Assembly: GCA_016490735.1 (NCBI GenBank)
Contig: JAEMWC010000285.1
Coordinates: forward strand, 441,001 to 505,000
Reading direction: 5' to 3'
Source of the DNA: Pachyseris speciosa
Lineage: Eukaryota; Cnidaria; Anthozoa; Scleractinia; Pachyseridae
Length of the DNA: 64,000 bases
The position numbers and the translations under genes were made by a program. The first letter of the stretch is position 1; each line of letters begins with the position of its first letter. Below, piece after piece: positions 1 through 12,700 of the stretch. Under the pieces are notes generated by a model. That model saw only the letters and a program-made list of their open reading frames with translations, made no database searches and had not been told where the DNA came from.

Positions 1-349
1 ACTAGCCAACGAAACTACACTTTCCAACAGACGCGAGGAGCTTCTATGTCATAAATGTATGGCTGAGTTGACTGACACCCGTGACCACACCCATTATCGT
101 GTTTGGTGTCCACTGTGGTACAAAGAACTAATCCTTATAATCTTAGACCTAGTTCCTCTCGACCATTCAATAAGTTCATGAAAACTAAGAGATCAGAGAA
201 CTTTTTTACTTTTAAATATTCGTCACTTAAGTATTCGTCATGATATAATTAATACATAGCTTTAATGTAGCATTATTGTTAGTTACAGTTTGGTGTATAA
301 CCGCTTGTTAATTTAGTTATCTGCAAGAGAGTGGAATAAACGATATATA

Positions 350-376
350 TTATTATTATTATTATTATTATTATCA
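350..376. repeat. (ATT)n microsatellite, possible LINE or SINE tail
   Basis: A run of att units follows an aataaa-like motif at about 335. This arrangement resembles the microsatellite 3' tails of LINEs and SINEs elsewhere in the window, so bases 1-350 may be an old element tail, but no coding remnant was recognised there. Confidence 0.5.
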
Positions 377-589
377 TTATTATATGACTAGCTGACGCCA
401 TCGATGACAAGCCAATCAACATAATTAGAAAGCAATGAGCCAATCAAATCAATGGGAGTGGCAATACGCACTGTAGTGGAAGACACCAGTTTCCCGCGTG
501 AATGATGTTCGATTTATTCGCGTGGGTGGACCCTTGGGATTTTTATTTGTGTTTGTTTGTTTCTAACCTCCGTCGGGTACCAAACAACC

Positions 590-974
590 ATGCTTTTGAC
601 AACGCCAAAACTAGTGGATGCTTCTTTCAGGGTTTTTGCCGTTGTTTTGGTAACTATGCCAATTCACCCCGTGAATGTAAAAACCTTTGAGGAAATGGCC
701 GGTATCATGCACTGCAGAACCTCGCCACGCGCGACCCTTTCCGCATTTGAGCGTCTGTCACGTAGGCTAACACTCACGTGGAATGCAATTCAGGTGACAG
801 GTAATAAATGAATCTGCACTTCTTTCATCAGAGTGACCAGAATTTATTTTCTCCTTAATATATAACTACTTGATCAAACATACAGGTGATGAGAATTAAG
901 GATATGATCAACGAAGATCATTCACACGAAGATGAGCTTTGCTTGCCCTTGGGCACACAGAATCTGGTATACTG
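590..974 (+). CDS. Putative 5' part of an unidentified gene (two exons)
   Basis: An ATG at 590 opens 68 codons ending at ATTCAG|GTGACA (exon 590-793). A second exon follows at 886-974 after the acceptor acatacag; it joins in phase 0 and ends before GTAATA. The joined product would be about 97 residues (MLLTTPKLVDAS... to ...LGTQNLVYW) and then enter an intron. I could not find a compatible third exon on the plus strand; one acceptor tried near 1388 gives an immediate stop. I do not recognise the protein. The start of the frame reaches further upstream without an ATG. The pair lies beyond the 3' end of the minus-strand TBC1D24-like gene, so further exons would have to lie antisense within it. 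Either the real 5' end of a gene, a decayed fragment or chance. Confidence 0.3.
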
Positions 975-1820
975 GTAATATTTATAATTAATTTAACTTT
1001 AATATGATTTTAATTAATTTAATATACACAACTATGCCATTCAATTGTTGAATATATTAATTATTTGTTTTGAAAAAAAGGCTTTAAACCAAAATCCAAT
1101 ACTGTAAACTTGCATGCAACTCACAGTATTTAGACTAAAAGAGTCTAATGAAAGAGGTTATGAAAACAACATGAAACACATGAATTAAAAATAGTTCCCA
1201 GATATTACAAGGACTGGCATTTCTTTTTCTTTGGACCTCAGTAAATTAGATAATTTCTCTTTGTTAAAAACTGTTGCCGTTTGACTAATGATGTTCCACA
1301 ATAATTATTATGTTGATGGCTACCTCTCATTTAATTTCTAATCTATTGCTAATTTGAATCTAAAATATCAACCCTCCATCTTCCACAGAAGACCTATGGA
1401 ACCAGCCATTTAAAACAACATCACCTTTATCATGCAGCATTAATTACAATGTAAAGTTCACAACTACATAACTATATAAAAAAAAAGGTTCAAAAATTCC
1501 CACTTGACCACAATGCATAAAAAATGCAACAATCACTCAAGCACCGTAATAGCATTTACTATTATGATTCTGTGATGATGATTTATATTAGTCAGTTTTA
1601 AAAATAAGAATAAATAAATGAATAAAATTTTAATAAAACTCCCTGGAAGTGACAAGGTTGACATGATCTTTTAATTGCCATACGAACTTGAAAAAATTGG
1701 AAATTAATCTCCTATCTTTTTAAGGCACCTTATCACATGGCTTGTTGATTCTTGGCATTGGAGAAAACACTTTAGGCTATACTATCAACAAGTTAATGAT
1801 GTCTCTATTTAGCTCTATGG

Positions 1821-4800
1821 TCAGCTTTCTGTAACAAACCCAAACACCTCAACTCTGGTGCAGAGGAAGTCTTTTGTCTCTGTCAGCTGTTCATTACCAA
1901 AGGTATTACTTGGCCCACTGTGCCCTCGGCAGAGTTCACCATCTAACCAAATGGCGTGATCACCAGCTCTGAAAATGGTAAAGTGAACACTGTTTGGTTT
2001 GAACATTTTAACCTATGGATGATAATTATTAATCATTGTGAATAAGTCATAGAGACAGAGAATTGTACTGCATTGCAGAGATGAAGGGTCCATGGCATTT
2101 TAAGCCTGAAGAATTTTGCTGGTTTTTCTTTTGCAACAGTTTAAGTTGCCTAACAGCAATGATCTTTTAGATCTTTTATCCTTTCACTCATAGTTCAAAT
2201 ACATGTACAGTGTATATTCCTTCAGTACTTTCTCATTTACATAAAGTACAGAAATTACATTGAATTTATTTTGCATAAATTCAATTGAACCTTTCATGGT
2301 AATGGATTGGTAATGGTAAAGGATTTATATACCCCACATATCACATAGTCTCATGGCAGTTTACAATTCTTCTATGGGGTGAGATCGGACGTCAGCCACC
2401 CACCCAACCAATGCATGAATGTGAAAGGCAAATGAGAGATATAGAGATAGAGATAGACCACCACACTGGGAACTATGTCCCCTACTCTTTTCCAAACAGT
2501 GTGAGGGTTCTTTAACGTCCCATAGATTATTAAGAACAAGTGTTGTGAGATGGGACCTATGGTTTATCGTCCTTATCCAAGAAGACTAGAAAGTCTAACT
2601 GTTTGCAGATGTACTGTACATTAACAGCTAAGATCTCTATTCTGTCAAATACAGGCTTCTATAAAATAATAATGCTACCAAGTTGAAACGATGTTGAAAA
2701 TTAAAACAAGTAACATTGAGATGTTTTGATAATGCTGTGAAAAGAATTTCTTAACATTATCATAGCACCTCAGTTGAGTTATCTGGTGCATTTTACTACA
2801 CTGACCAGCATTGAAAACCACTCCATGAAAACTGTAAGGGTTGATTTTGTACATTTTGTCTTTACATACCCTCCTCCAACCATAAGACTTTTGTCATCTC
2901 CAGCCACAAACAAATCGTTGTTCCTTGGTCCCTCCTCCTGTAGTCCTGTCCACAAGTACCTGACTGGCCTGGGTCTGAGTCGAAATACAAAACTTTCTCC
3001 AGTCCCAAAGTAGGTCAAAGTTTTGCACCCATTGTTCCGTTCACCCCAGCTTGTGCTTATAAAAGCACCAATGATCTGTTGCCAGAGAAATGAAAATACA
3101 AACAATATAAAATATGGACAAGAGCAGTTTTCATCCAACTCCTACAAAACCAAAGTCTGTCACAATAGACACAGAAAATCTACTACCGGTAAATTTACAG
3201 GACATAAAACAAACACATGTACCTAATGCCAGTCACAGAGACAAATGTGGACAAACCATTAAAATGGACAATGCATGGTGGTACAGCTGTACCATTTTGA
3301 GGCAGTAATAAAAAGTCATTGCCGGACATCGCTTCCCAGTAAATTATTAATTTTCCTCACCTCACCAACAGACGACTTAAGTAACAATACTGTTTCATCA
3401 TCATCTTCACATTTGTTGTATAGAGTGCGTATACTGAAAGGAGTACAAAAGAAACTTCAATCCTCCAAACAGAAGGCAAAATGTTAGTCCATAATTATCC
3501 AGATCAATATGTTGAGTAGCCTGGATTAAATTCGCTCAAGCCAGTCTTAAGGTCTAAAAGGTGTACAAAATACCAGCCCCTCCAGATGGGATGGTAGTCC
3601 ATTAGATGATACCCAGAACAAAGAGACTGAAGTCAATTACCACCAAAAATGGCTAAAAACTACAGATGTAGCATTTTATGGCTGTTCACATTGTACCCAA
3701 TAGGGTTGACCCTGAACAAATTCTTGATTAAGACTTGCATGGTTTATAGGTTGATGCAATCTGGTCAGATTAAATTTGGAACACCAAAAATCTTATCTAT
3801 TGAAAACTACTGGTACTTCACTTTCAAAAGCAGAATGAGGAAATGGTCCTCTAGCTCCAATTAAAAGTGCAAATGAGTGTTTTGCAGAGTGTGATGAACA
3901 TACTGTTATACATGTAGCCTCAGTTTCTCGTCTAAGCAAGAGAAATGTTACACCTTGGATAACCAGTATTCATGCTGACCACTTTAAAACTGCACTTCAA
4001 TCAACCTATAATGGATGTGCAACACCCTGATAATCATCCAGTAAATTGAATGCATCTTTCTCTTCTACCTTTAACCTATGGTTTTTGTTTTGTTTCGTTT
4101 TTTAACGTTTTTCTGCTTTTTGACAATGACTTTGCATTGAGCTTAATTAACCACACCAAAAAAATTAATGTACCTGCATCCATCCGTATCAGTTGTAAAC
4201 AAACAAATAGGTTTCTTGATACGCAGCCTGTCTGGTAACCATGAACACAGTAATTCCCACTACAGAAATTTAATTTAAAAAAGGTCTTACATCAAAAGAA
4301 TGAAATGGAAGATATGGTCAATGTTATAAACAGGAAAATAATATCGCGAATTACCTATACATGACTTGTATGAACATGTAATTTCTTCAAGAGAGCCATT
4401 CAGCATCATACATGTTATAATTACCAGTATGTATCATAATTATTTAGAATTCCTGTATTCTGGAGACCTGTAATAATATTGCTGCCTGCCTCTTTGCCAA
4501 ATACATTATCTGTCTGAAGAACAATTTTGATTTCATTTTGGTGGTACACTAATCACACCACAGTTCTCTCTGAGCACTACTTTGGGAGCTGAAGGGAAGG
4601 AAGCCAGGCATTTGCTGAAAGACTCACACACATTGTGGATGCTTTATTTTGGTAAATTAAGGGACAATTGACTGGATCTTTTGAACAAAATTACAGTGAA
4701 ATCCAGACTGGGGTGTGTGGGGGGGAGGTGTGGCATTGGATAGGGTATGGTTTTTGGATCTTCTGTCCTGAATAGGGTATATAGTTTTAAGTAAGTCTGT

Positions 4801-5970
4801 CCTAATCAGTGTCTGGACCTGCAAGATTGTTGTCAAGTATTGAGCAATCTGAAATCAGAGACGTTTCTCTGTATTTACTTAATAGCAGGTCATCAGTCAC
4901 CATTACATCATTGTCACAACTATATATTAGCACTGTTTTTTTTTTAATAGAGGGCATTGTCCTGTATAGTACACAAGGTAGGTATTTGAGGTTATTTTTG
5001 TCTTAAACAGGGCCAGGGTTTCAAACTTCCAGTACAGTGGAATCCCTATACCCAAACATGGCTCATTAGTGCCCCCCTCCCTGGGAAATTTGCCTCTTGG
5101 GAACCCAATTAATTTTTCAAGACTGACAGGGGAGACAGGCAAACCAGAAAAGAAGGCAGAACTTAACGAGAGATCATGAGGCAGGATTTCTACTTGATGG
5201 ACAAGAGGATGGGGATAGGACAGGAGAAGTCTGAAGGGTGAATCTGCTACATGTATATGGTGGGAAGCAAGTCAGGGAAGCAAGTCAGGGAAGCAAGTCA
5301 GGGATCAGACATTCTTCTTGTCTATCTCCTCCATCACCATACAGTAGACTATGTGGAGCAAATAATACACAGTAACAAACCTCCTGCAGGGACAGCAAAT
5401 TGGAGCCTTTAACAGCAAATACTGTGAGAGGCTGAAGAGAAACCCAGGTTTGCTCTGGAAGTTCCAACAATCCATTTTCCAACAAAGTGACATTTTTACT
5501 TTTTAACTTTTCCAACCGCTTTCTAGAGAGTCCTCTAATTCTGAATGCTGTCTGCAATAATAATTATAAATGATAAAATTAATGATAATGACAATGACAG
5601 TGACAGTGACAATAATGAAATAAATGAAAGAAATTTAAAAAAAAATACATGTATTATAAATAAGAGCATGATTTGGTTGGTCCCTTTTCTGTAGATATAT
5701 GTACAGTACTTGACAAGAAATTATTATAAAGCAACCCAAAAAGAATTCCTTTTATAACAACAATAATTATGATCCTCATCATCATTCCTTCTGCGCCAAG
5801 TGGCACATAGGGCCTCCTTTCTGTGACCAGCAGAGGCTCTTGAGGACAGGTGGTCAGCCCATCGCCGAGCCTACACCCAACCATGAGATGTGTGTGAGGA
5901 CAGACCACAGCAACAGGAGCTATGTTCCCTACTCTATTCGATCATTGTGTGGGTTCTTTTTTAAACTGCC

Positions 5971-6040
<70 letters not shown>

Positions 6041-6703
6041 ATTAGCAATTATTGGACGAGGTTGAGCAAAATATTGTGATTTGTCAGTGGCAAGCAGATC
6101 AATTATTTGCCGAAGCCGAAGGCTGAGGCAAATAATTCATCTGTGAGACACTGGCAAATCATGATATTTTGCGAAAACCGAGTTCAATAATAGTTTTATC
6201 ATTCAATAACCAAGCTTGTTTTTCATTATTATTTTCGGGAAGCATGAAATGATTCTCGATTTTACACTGAATTTGAATTAAGAGCATGGAAGCGTGGACA
6301 CAACTACGCACGAGCAGAATATTATTTGTGGCAAAATCACAGTTGGACCGTAATGCACACGAGCAGACCATTATTTGTAGGCAGTTATTTGTAGGTCATG
6401 TGATAGGCTCTGGGCCAATGAAAAGGAACGGAAAAAAGTATCGAATGATAATTATTATTAGTAGTAGTATTATTATAAATAATAATAATAAATATAATAA
6501 TAATAATAATAATAACTTTATATAAGTCTCAAATCCTTCTAGCCGAGCACAGATACCCTACTAATTGGGGAGACTAAATCAAATCAACTCTAAATCAAAT
6601 CAAATCAAAACAAATGTTGGTTTTGGGGGAGAGGGGAAAACCCAAGTACCTGGAGAAAAACCTCTCAGAGCAGAGTAGAGAACCAACAGACGGGGTCCGG
6701 AAT

Positions 6704-6734
<31 letters not shown>

Positions 6735-9700
6735 GCACCAACCATTCTCCCCAATCTCCAATTCTCACATTTTGACCCCACCCTTTTCAATGTGGCAACC
6801 ATGTGACAGTGTCCACGGAGTGTATTTCCACATTGAAAAGGGAGAGAGGGGGTTTGGTCACAACAAAAAAAAAGGTATCTTCAATTACAGAAGGATGCTG
6901 ATAGAAAGCATTTATTTTGCTCAAATGTGTCAACACTTTAATTTGTCCATGATTGCAGAACTGACAAACAAGTAATAGCAAAATGGAAACAAAACATACC
7001 TGAAGAAGTTTGTAGCCTCTTAAAGGCATTTGTGCAGCAAACTGTCTAAACAAATCCTCTATGTCCTGGGTCTCTATTACTTCAGCTAAACAAAGTACAA
7101 CAGAGGAGAAGGGCTTTAAAAACTTATTAACTATCTGAACATGTGACAGATTTTTTCAGTTGCGAACACTACTTGAATGAGCAGTAGCAGAAAGATAGCC
7201 TGAAAAAATTCAGGCTTATATGGGTTTCTAACCCATGACCTCTGCAATGCTGGTGGAGTGCTCTACCAAACAAGCTGCCTAACAAGTAACTATAGAGCTG
7301 GTCATTTTGTTTGTTTGCTCTATTCAAGTAGAATTCACAAAGTTCTGGGATTACCTTTCACATCTTCATTCATTAATCCATCGTTCAATAAGAGATTCAC
7401 AAACTTTATGTATTCAATTTGTTCAGCTATCATCTCACCAAAACTATTTAACCCACCAAACTTATGTCAAACAAAAACTTGCACCAATTTTTATTTCAAA
7501 AGAATGTTCACAAACTAAAACAGACTGACATAAACTATTATTAAACTAAGCTAAGTGGAAGAGATAAATGAATATAAATTATGTTTTAAAGGTAAACAAC
7601 CACAGAAGAAAGCATCAATGACCTCCAACTATGGTCTTGTATCAATTTTAAGGGTTTTTTTGTGCTCAGACTTTACATTACTAAACACTGAAACACAATC
7701 ATTCACTCCCAAAACACAGCCTTGCATTTTTCTACATGCACATGTGACCACCATCTGGTGAAGATTGAGTGTAACTCCATAAGGCCTACTCACTAGTGAG
7801 TCATGTGAGACATGTGTGAGTAGCCCGGGTGATCAGTTGCGTGCGTAATACCAGAGCGGTCCCTAGTTCATGACTGGTATCTCATAGAATTACAGTGCAC
7901 AGTCAAACTTCAACTTACAGGTAAGTCTCATTTAACTTATATAAAATAACAATAATTATACAGTCATGTTACTTGTGCCTTTTCAATGCCTTTCTTTTTA
8001 AAGTTCCCCAAAGATACTGTGTAGTCAAAAGCCTTTAGTGATGGCATCTAAAAATGAGATGAAGCTATGGTGCAATGCTTTGGAAGGCCACATGCAGAAG
8101 GAGATCTGACTAAATACAAAAAATGGCCTAACATCTGATGTGGGAAGTTGCACTGTACAACATCAGCCCTCCTTTTATTCCTGCAAACTGACAACCAATA
8201 TTCAACCTGCATGAAGTTCAGACAAGCTTTGCCAGGGTCACCTCTAGCTAGAGCATGCTGGTAGGAGGCAGGCATGCTCTCACAACTGTGCAGGCTTTTT
8301 ACCTGCACAAAACAGATCACTAGTATATAGCTGATACCTTCTTTTTCAATAAACTTTGCAAACTGGCTGAAGACAATCAACCCCACACGCACAAGAACTT
8401 TGGGACCTTGGACAAGAAAACTATCAACAACATACACCTGTAACATACAACAAGAAATCCAATGTTAAATACTAGTTAAGCACCATTAAAAAAATGACAA
8501 CATCTCCACGGAAAGAGAGGATATCTTAATTTAAACCTCTTTTGATCTAAATGTAATAGGTTATTTTGAAACTCAATAAATTTTACCCTTAAATTATTAA
8601 CAAATAAAGAAAAATGTACATGTAATTGTGCATCCCAATAAATTGCTCAAAGGACCTTTAGGTCTGGTAATAGCTACAGGAACAAATTACAGTCAACCAC
8701 CCTGAAGATGAATTCAAACCTCCTCAGCAAGATAGTGTGACAACTCTGTCAACACAGATCTCCATGCATATTCTTAAAAAAATCAACAAAAACACTGAAC
8801 ATTTTACCTACCAAAGTCCAAAAATCAAGGTAATAGAACATCCAGCTAAGCCAATCAGGGATTAGAATAGTATTTTTAGGTATCTGCTCTCTTCTAGTCA
8901 TCTGAATAAAGTCCTTGATCTGTTTATAAGATGGCATCTGAAAATTGAAAGTAAATGTGTCAGAAGTTGAAATGGTCACTTCAGCTGTTTTCCACCAAAT
9001 TATTAAACCAAAGCTATCAGTTGAAAGGCAGGAGACATAAATGCTGTACAATGTATGCTGAATTTTAGCTTGACTACAAGCTTTGGCTTTGCTTAACCCT
9101 TTCACTCCCAAGGGGTCTCCCTTTGATGAGTAAAATTGTCTGGCTTTAGACAGAGTAAAATCTATAAAGTCACTCTTGGGAGTGAAAGGGTTAAAGTGCC
9201 TATGAAGTTAACTAAAGTTGTTTTTTCAAACTTTTGAAGCTTGTTGTGTCTTTATTACAAAATGACAAAAGAAATTTGACAAAATTAATTAAAGCTGAAT
9301 TTTTTCGACCTCCAAAGATCCTCAAAATTCACTAAACCGTGTCCCATGGACTGGGAACAAATCTTTGCTCAGGACAATGCTGATGACATAGGAAATGCCA
9401 AGACACTCGTGTCTTCTGATCAGAAGCATTTCCTACGTCGCAGCTTTGTAATACGATCGCTTGGCCTTGCACAAGACGGAGACACTTTTTGGCGCCAAAT
9501 TTGAAACTTTCGGTTTGATTTATTCCGCGTTGTGAATGTTTAACTGCCTAAAACCTACATATTAAGCATCAGAAAATGATAAACTAACATATTAGAACAA
9601 CAAATTTTTTACTTCATTGGCACTTTAAAAATATTACAAATTCTGGGTAGATGTAGGGATATATTTCTTAAATGATCTGTCAAAGGCTGCCTGTAACAAA

Positions 9701-12700
9701 ATTATACAAGCATTCCAAAGAAACAGACAGAAAAACTTAAAATTTTTCTGTTTCCTTTAGATTGCCATTGGTTTTTGCAAATGGTCAAAGGCAGTGAAAT
9801 AATAATTGTTGAAGAAGTAAGCTGAATTTTGTCCTCTAGAATTTGGCCAGAGTTTTGACAAAAAACAATCATGAAACTACCCAGCCATTCAGTTTAATTT
9901 ATACTTGTAAAATGAAAGGGGATTCCCACTTACTACATGTACTCAGTGGGAAACTGGAACTTAACCTCTCTAGGATTTTAAAGCTGTAAGACACTGGCCA
10001 GCCAATTATCAATTTACTGTTTGCAGAAGAACAAACTGTAACTTACAAAGTAAGCCTTGAAGGAATCTTGGAAAGTTTTTGCCATCACAGCAACTGCTCG
10101 CTGGCTCTGATCCAGCAGTGATCTCCTGGAATTCATGACAGCAGACAAGCATGCATAACAGAGATTCTCATCCATGAAATGAAGGAAGAAAGAAGTCAAA
10201 GGAGGCACCAAAGGAGCAAAGTGGGTATCAGGATGCATGTGAGACAGGATGTAAAGGATTTTTAGACAGATTTTCTCTCCATCTGGTGATAAAAGATAAG
10301 CTGGAACACTTCTTTTGCCACTGAAAATAGTTGAAGGTATGTTGGAAGGAACTTGAATGCCTGCAAAGAAATAACAAAGTTTGATCATTGCTATAGTACC
10401 CTGCAAAACATGATGCCAGAAACAAGTACTGGAAAGGCATCTGCTCTCAAGGCTACATTTGTAGATGACCAGACATGGTAACAGGTGGAGACAGAGGTGG
10501 GTCAGGGGTTAGGATCATACATTGTATCAAGGGCAAGGACAAAATACATTAATAAGTTCCCTGGGTCACATCAGCACAACTGTTTCCTGGCAAAAATTCT
10601 GAATATTTCATTTCTCCTTCCATCTTGCATTTGCTCAGGTTTGCCAGATTCGCAATGGTATCTGTTACTATGGAAAATAACCGTATGATGTGGCTAGCAC
10701 AGGAAAAATGCAAATATTAATATAGGGGTTTAGTTTTCTCATTCAAATTAGAGCTACTGATCTTCATATTCTACAGGGATGATAAATTAAATTGACCTCT
10801 GATACTTGTCATCAAATGAAGGGCTCGGGGCAAGAACGTCCTCCCGGTTTTTGGTCGATTTTTGATGTGCTCAATAGAAACTGAGATTTGGCATGTGGAC
10901 TTCATTCCAGTTAAAAAACATTGCTCTGTATTTGTTTTGGCTGATTTCCTCTTCATTTTCGAGAAATAACGTATGCAAAAAACGCAAGTCAGCTCATTTC
11001 CTTGCATATTAATATTCATGCCCGAATTGAATTACCTGTAGAGCACGTAAAATGATTGACGGGTGGAAAGCATTGTTTGATAGCGTGACGTAGACTATAC
11101 ATTTGGCGGTTAAAACATCGATTTAAGTTTCATTGAGAGGAAACTTGCGTGGCTGTGAGGTGTCGATTGCTAGCTAAATTTAATCGAAAGTCGCCAGCCT
11201 GGTGGTCGAACGGACGTCATTTAAGTCTGTCGATCCGCAAGTCAGACACTTCTCAAAGAAGCCAGTGGTGTTTCTCTGTGCTTGCCAAATGCTGGAACAA
11301 ATAGGCATTTCACAGTACAGAGTACTGAGCCAGGCGGGACAGTCTGAAAGCAACTCTCGTCTTAAAAGCGGCCCGCAGTTGAGAGTCTTGGCCTATTTGC
11401 CAAAGGTTGCCATGCTAGAAATTGGGAAAGGGGAGTTGTTTTTTGACTTAGGCGAAAAATATGGGATGTTGGAAGACGTGTTGCCCGCGCTCGAAAGGAT
11501 GTTTTTATGCCCACAATTCAATGCGACCACAGAGGGTGCTGTCTCCTTGAAAAGTTCTCGCGAGGACTGGAAATGAATATTCGCTCGGCTGCGGTGGGAA
11601 AATTTTCACTTTGGAGTGGAAACATTATGGAGAATTCATCTAAGAGTGGGAAATCGGCAAGACGAGCAGTCAGTCCGTTTTCGATGAGCTGAGTATCTTG
11701 GAAACAGTGCATTTTCCATTGGTTTTCATTTCTAAACGGGACTTTCAGAATAATAAGTTTTGCGTGGTTGTGGCGGTTGAGAAACGTTGGCAATGGATTC
11801 ATTTTCATCGTCAAATGGAAAATATGGAACAAAAATGGTATTAAAATCAAAGTAAATGACGACAGGCCAAGACTTTGGACAACATACTTAACTTGTTCTG
11901 AAGATATTCTTTAGCTTCAAACTGCCGAAAATTTGCATACTATGAAATTCGATCTCACACAATGGGCTGTCACACGACTCGTGTGAAAATAATTTTAACT
12001 GTTTATCTGGGGTGAAAATGCTTTTTGCTGTTAATCTCACGTGAAAATACTTTTTGATGATGTTTACAAGACTCCATATAAGCGAACTAACCAAGGTACA
12101 CTCGATGCAAAAGTGATTTATATGTTAAAATACGCCAGCATGTTTATCTTTACGTGTGTTCACATAACCAGACAGAGGATGCTGTCACCTTGTCACGTCA
12201 TTTGTGCTTTAAATACTTGCTGCGTGTGGCAAAGAAAGTTTTCCTTGCACTGGTTTTCCAAGATACTCAGCTCATCGAAAACGGACTGACTGCTTGTCTT
12301 GCCGATTTCCCACTCTTAGATGAATTCTCCATAATGTTTCCGCTCCGAAGTGAAAATTTTCCCACCGCAGCCGAGCAAATATTCATTTCCAGTCCTCGCG
12401 AGAACTTTTCAAGGAGACAGCACCCTCTGTGGTCACATTGAATTGTGGGCATAAAAACATCCTTTCGAGCGCGGGCAACACGTCTTCAAACATCTCATAT
12501 TTTTCGCCTAAGTCAAAAAACAGCTCTCCTTTCCCAATTTCTAGCACGGCAACCTTTGGCAAATGGGCCAAGACTCTCAACTGCGGGCCGCTTTTAAGAC
12601 GAGAGTTGCTTTCAGACTGTCCCGCCTGGCTCAGTACTCTGTACTGTGAAACGCTGATTTGTTCCAGCGTTTGGCAAGCACAGAGAAACACCACTGGCTT

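Noticed and set aside
5840..6079. 79-residue protein with poly-isoleucine
   Set aside because: Translation of (ATT)n; likewise 6286-6525, 29006-29188 and the VIVIV frame at 48248-48442.
8048..8337. Extension of TBC1D24-like exon 4 to 8048
   Set aside because: Similarity to the TBC end stops at FIEKE and a donor (GAAG|GTATCAG) gives the correct phase to the exon at 7085.
11507..11692. Additional short frames in the foldback arms (also 12154-12441, 12267-12452)
   Set aside because: They are out-of-frame shadows or antisense of the 124-codon frame and the adjoining arm sequence.
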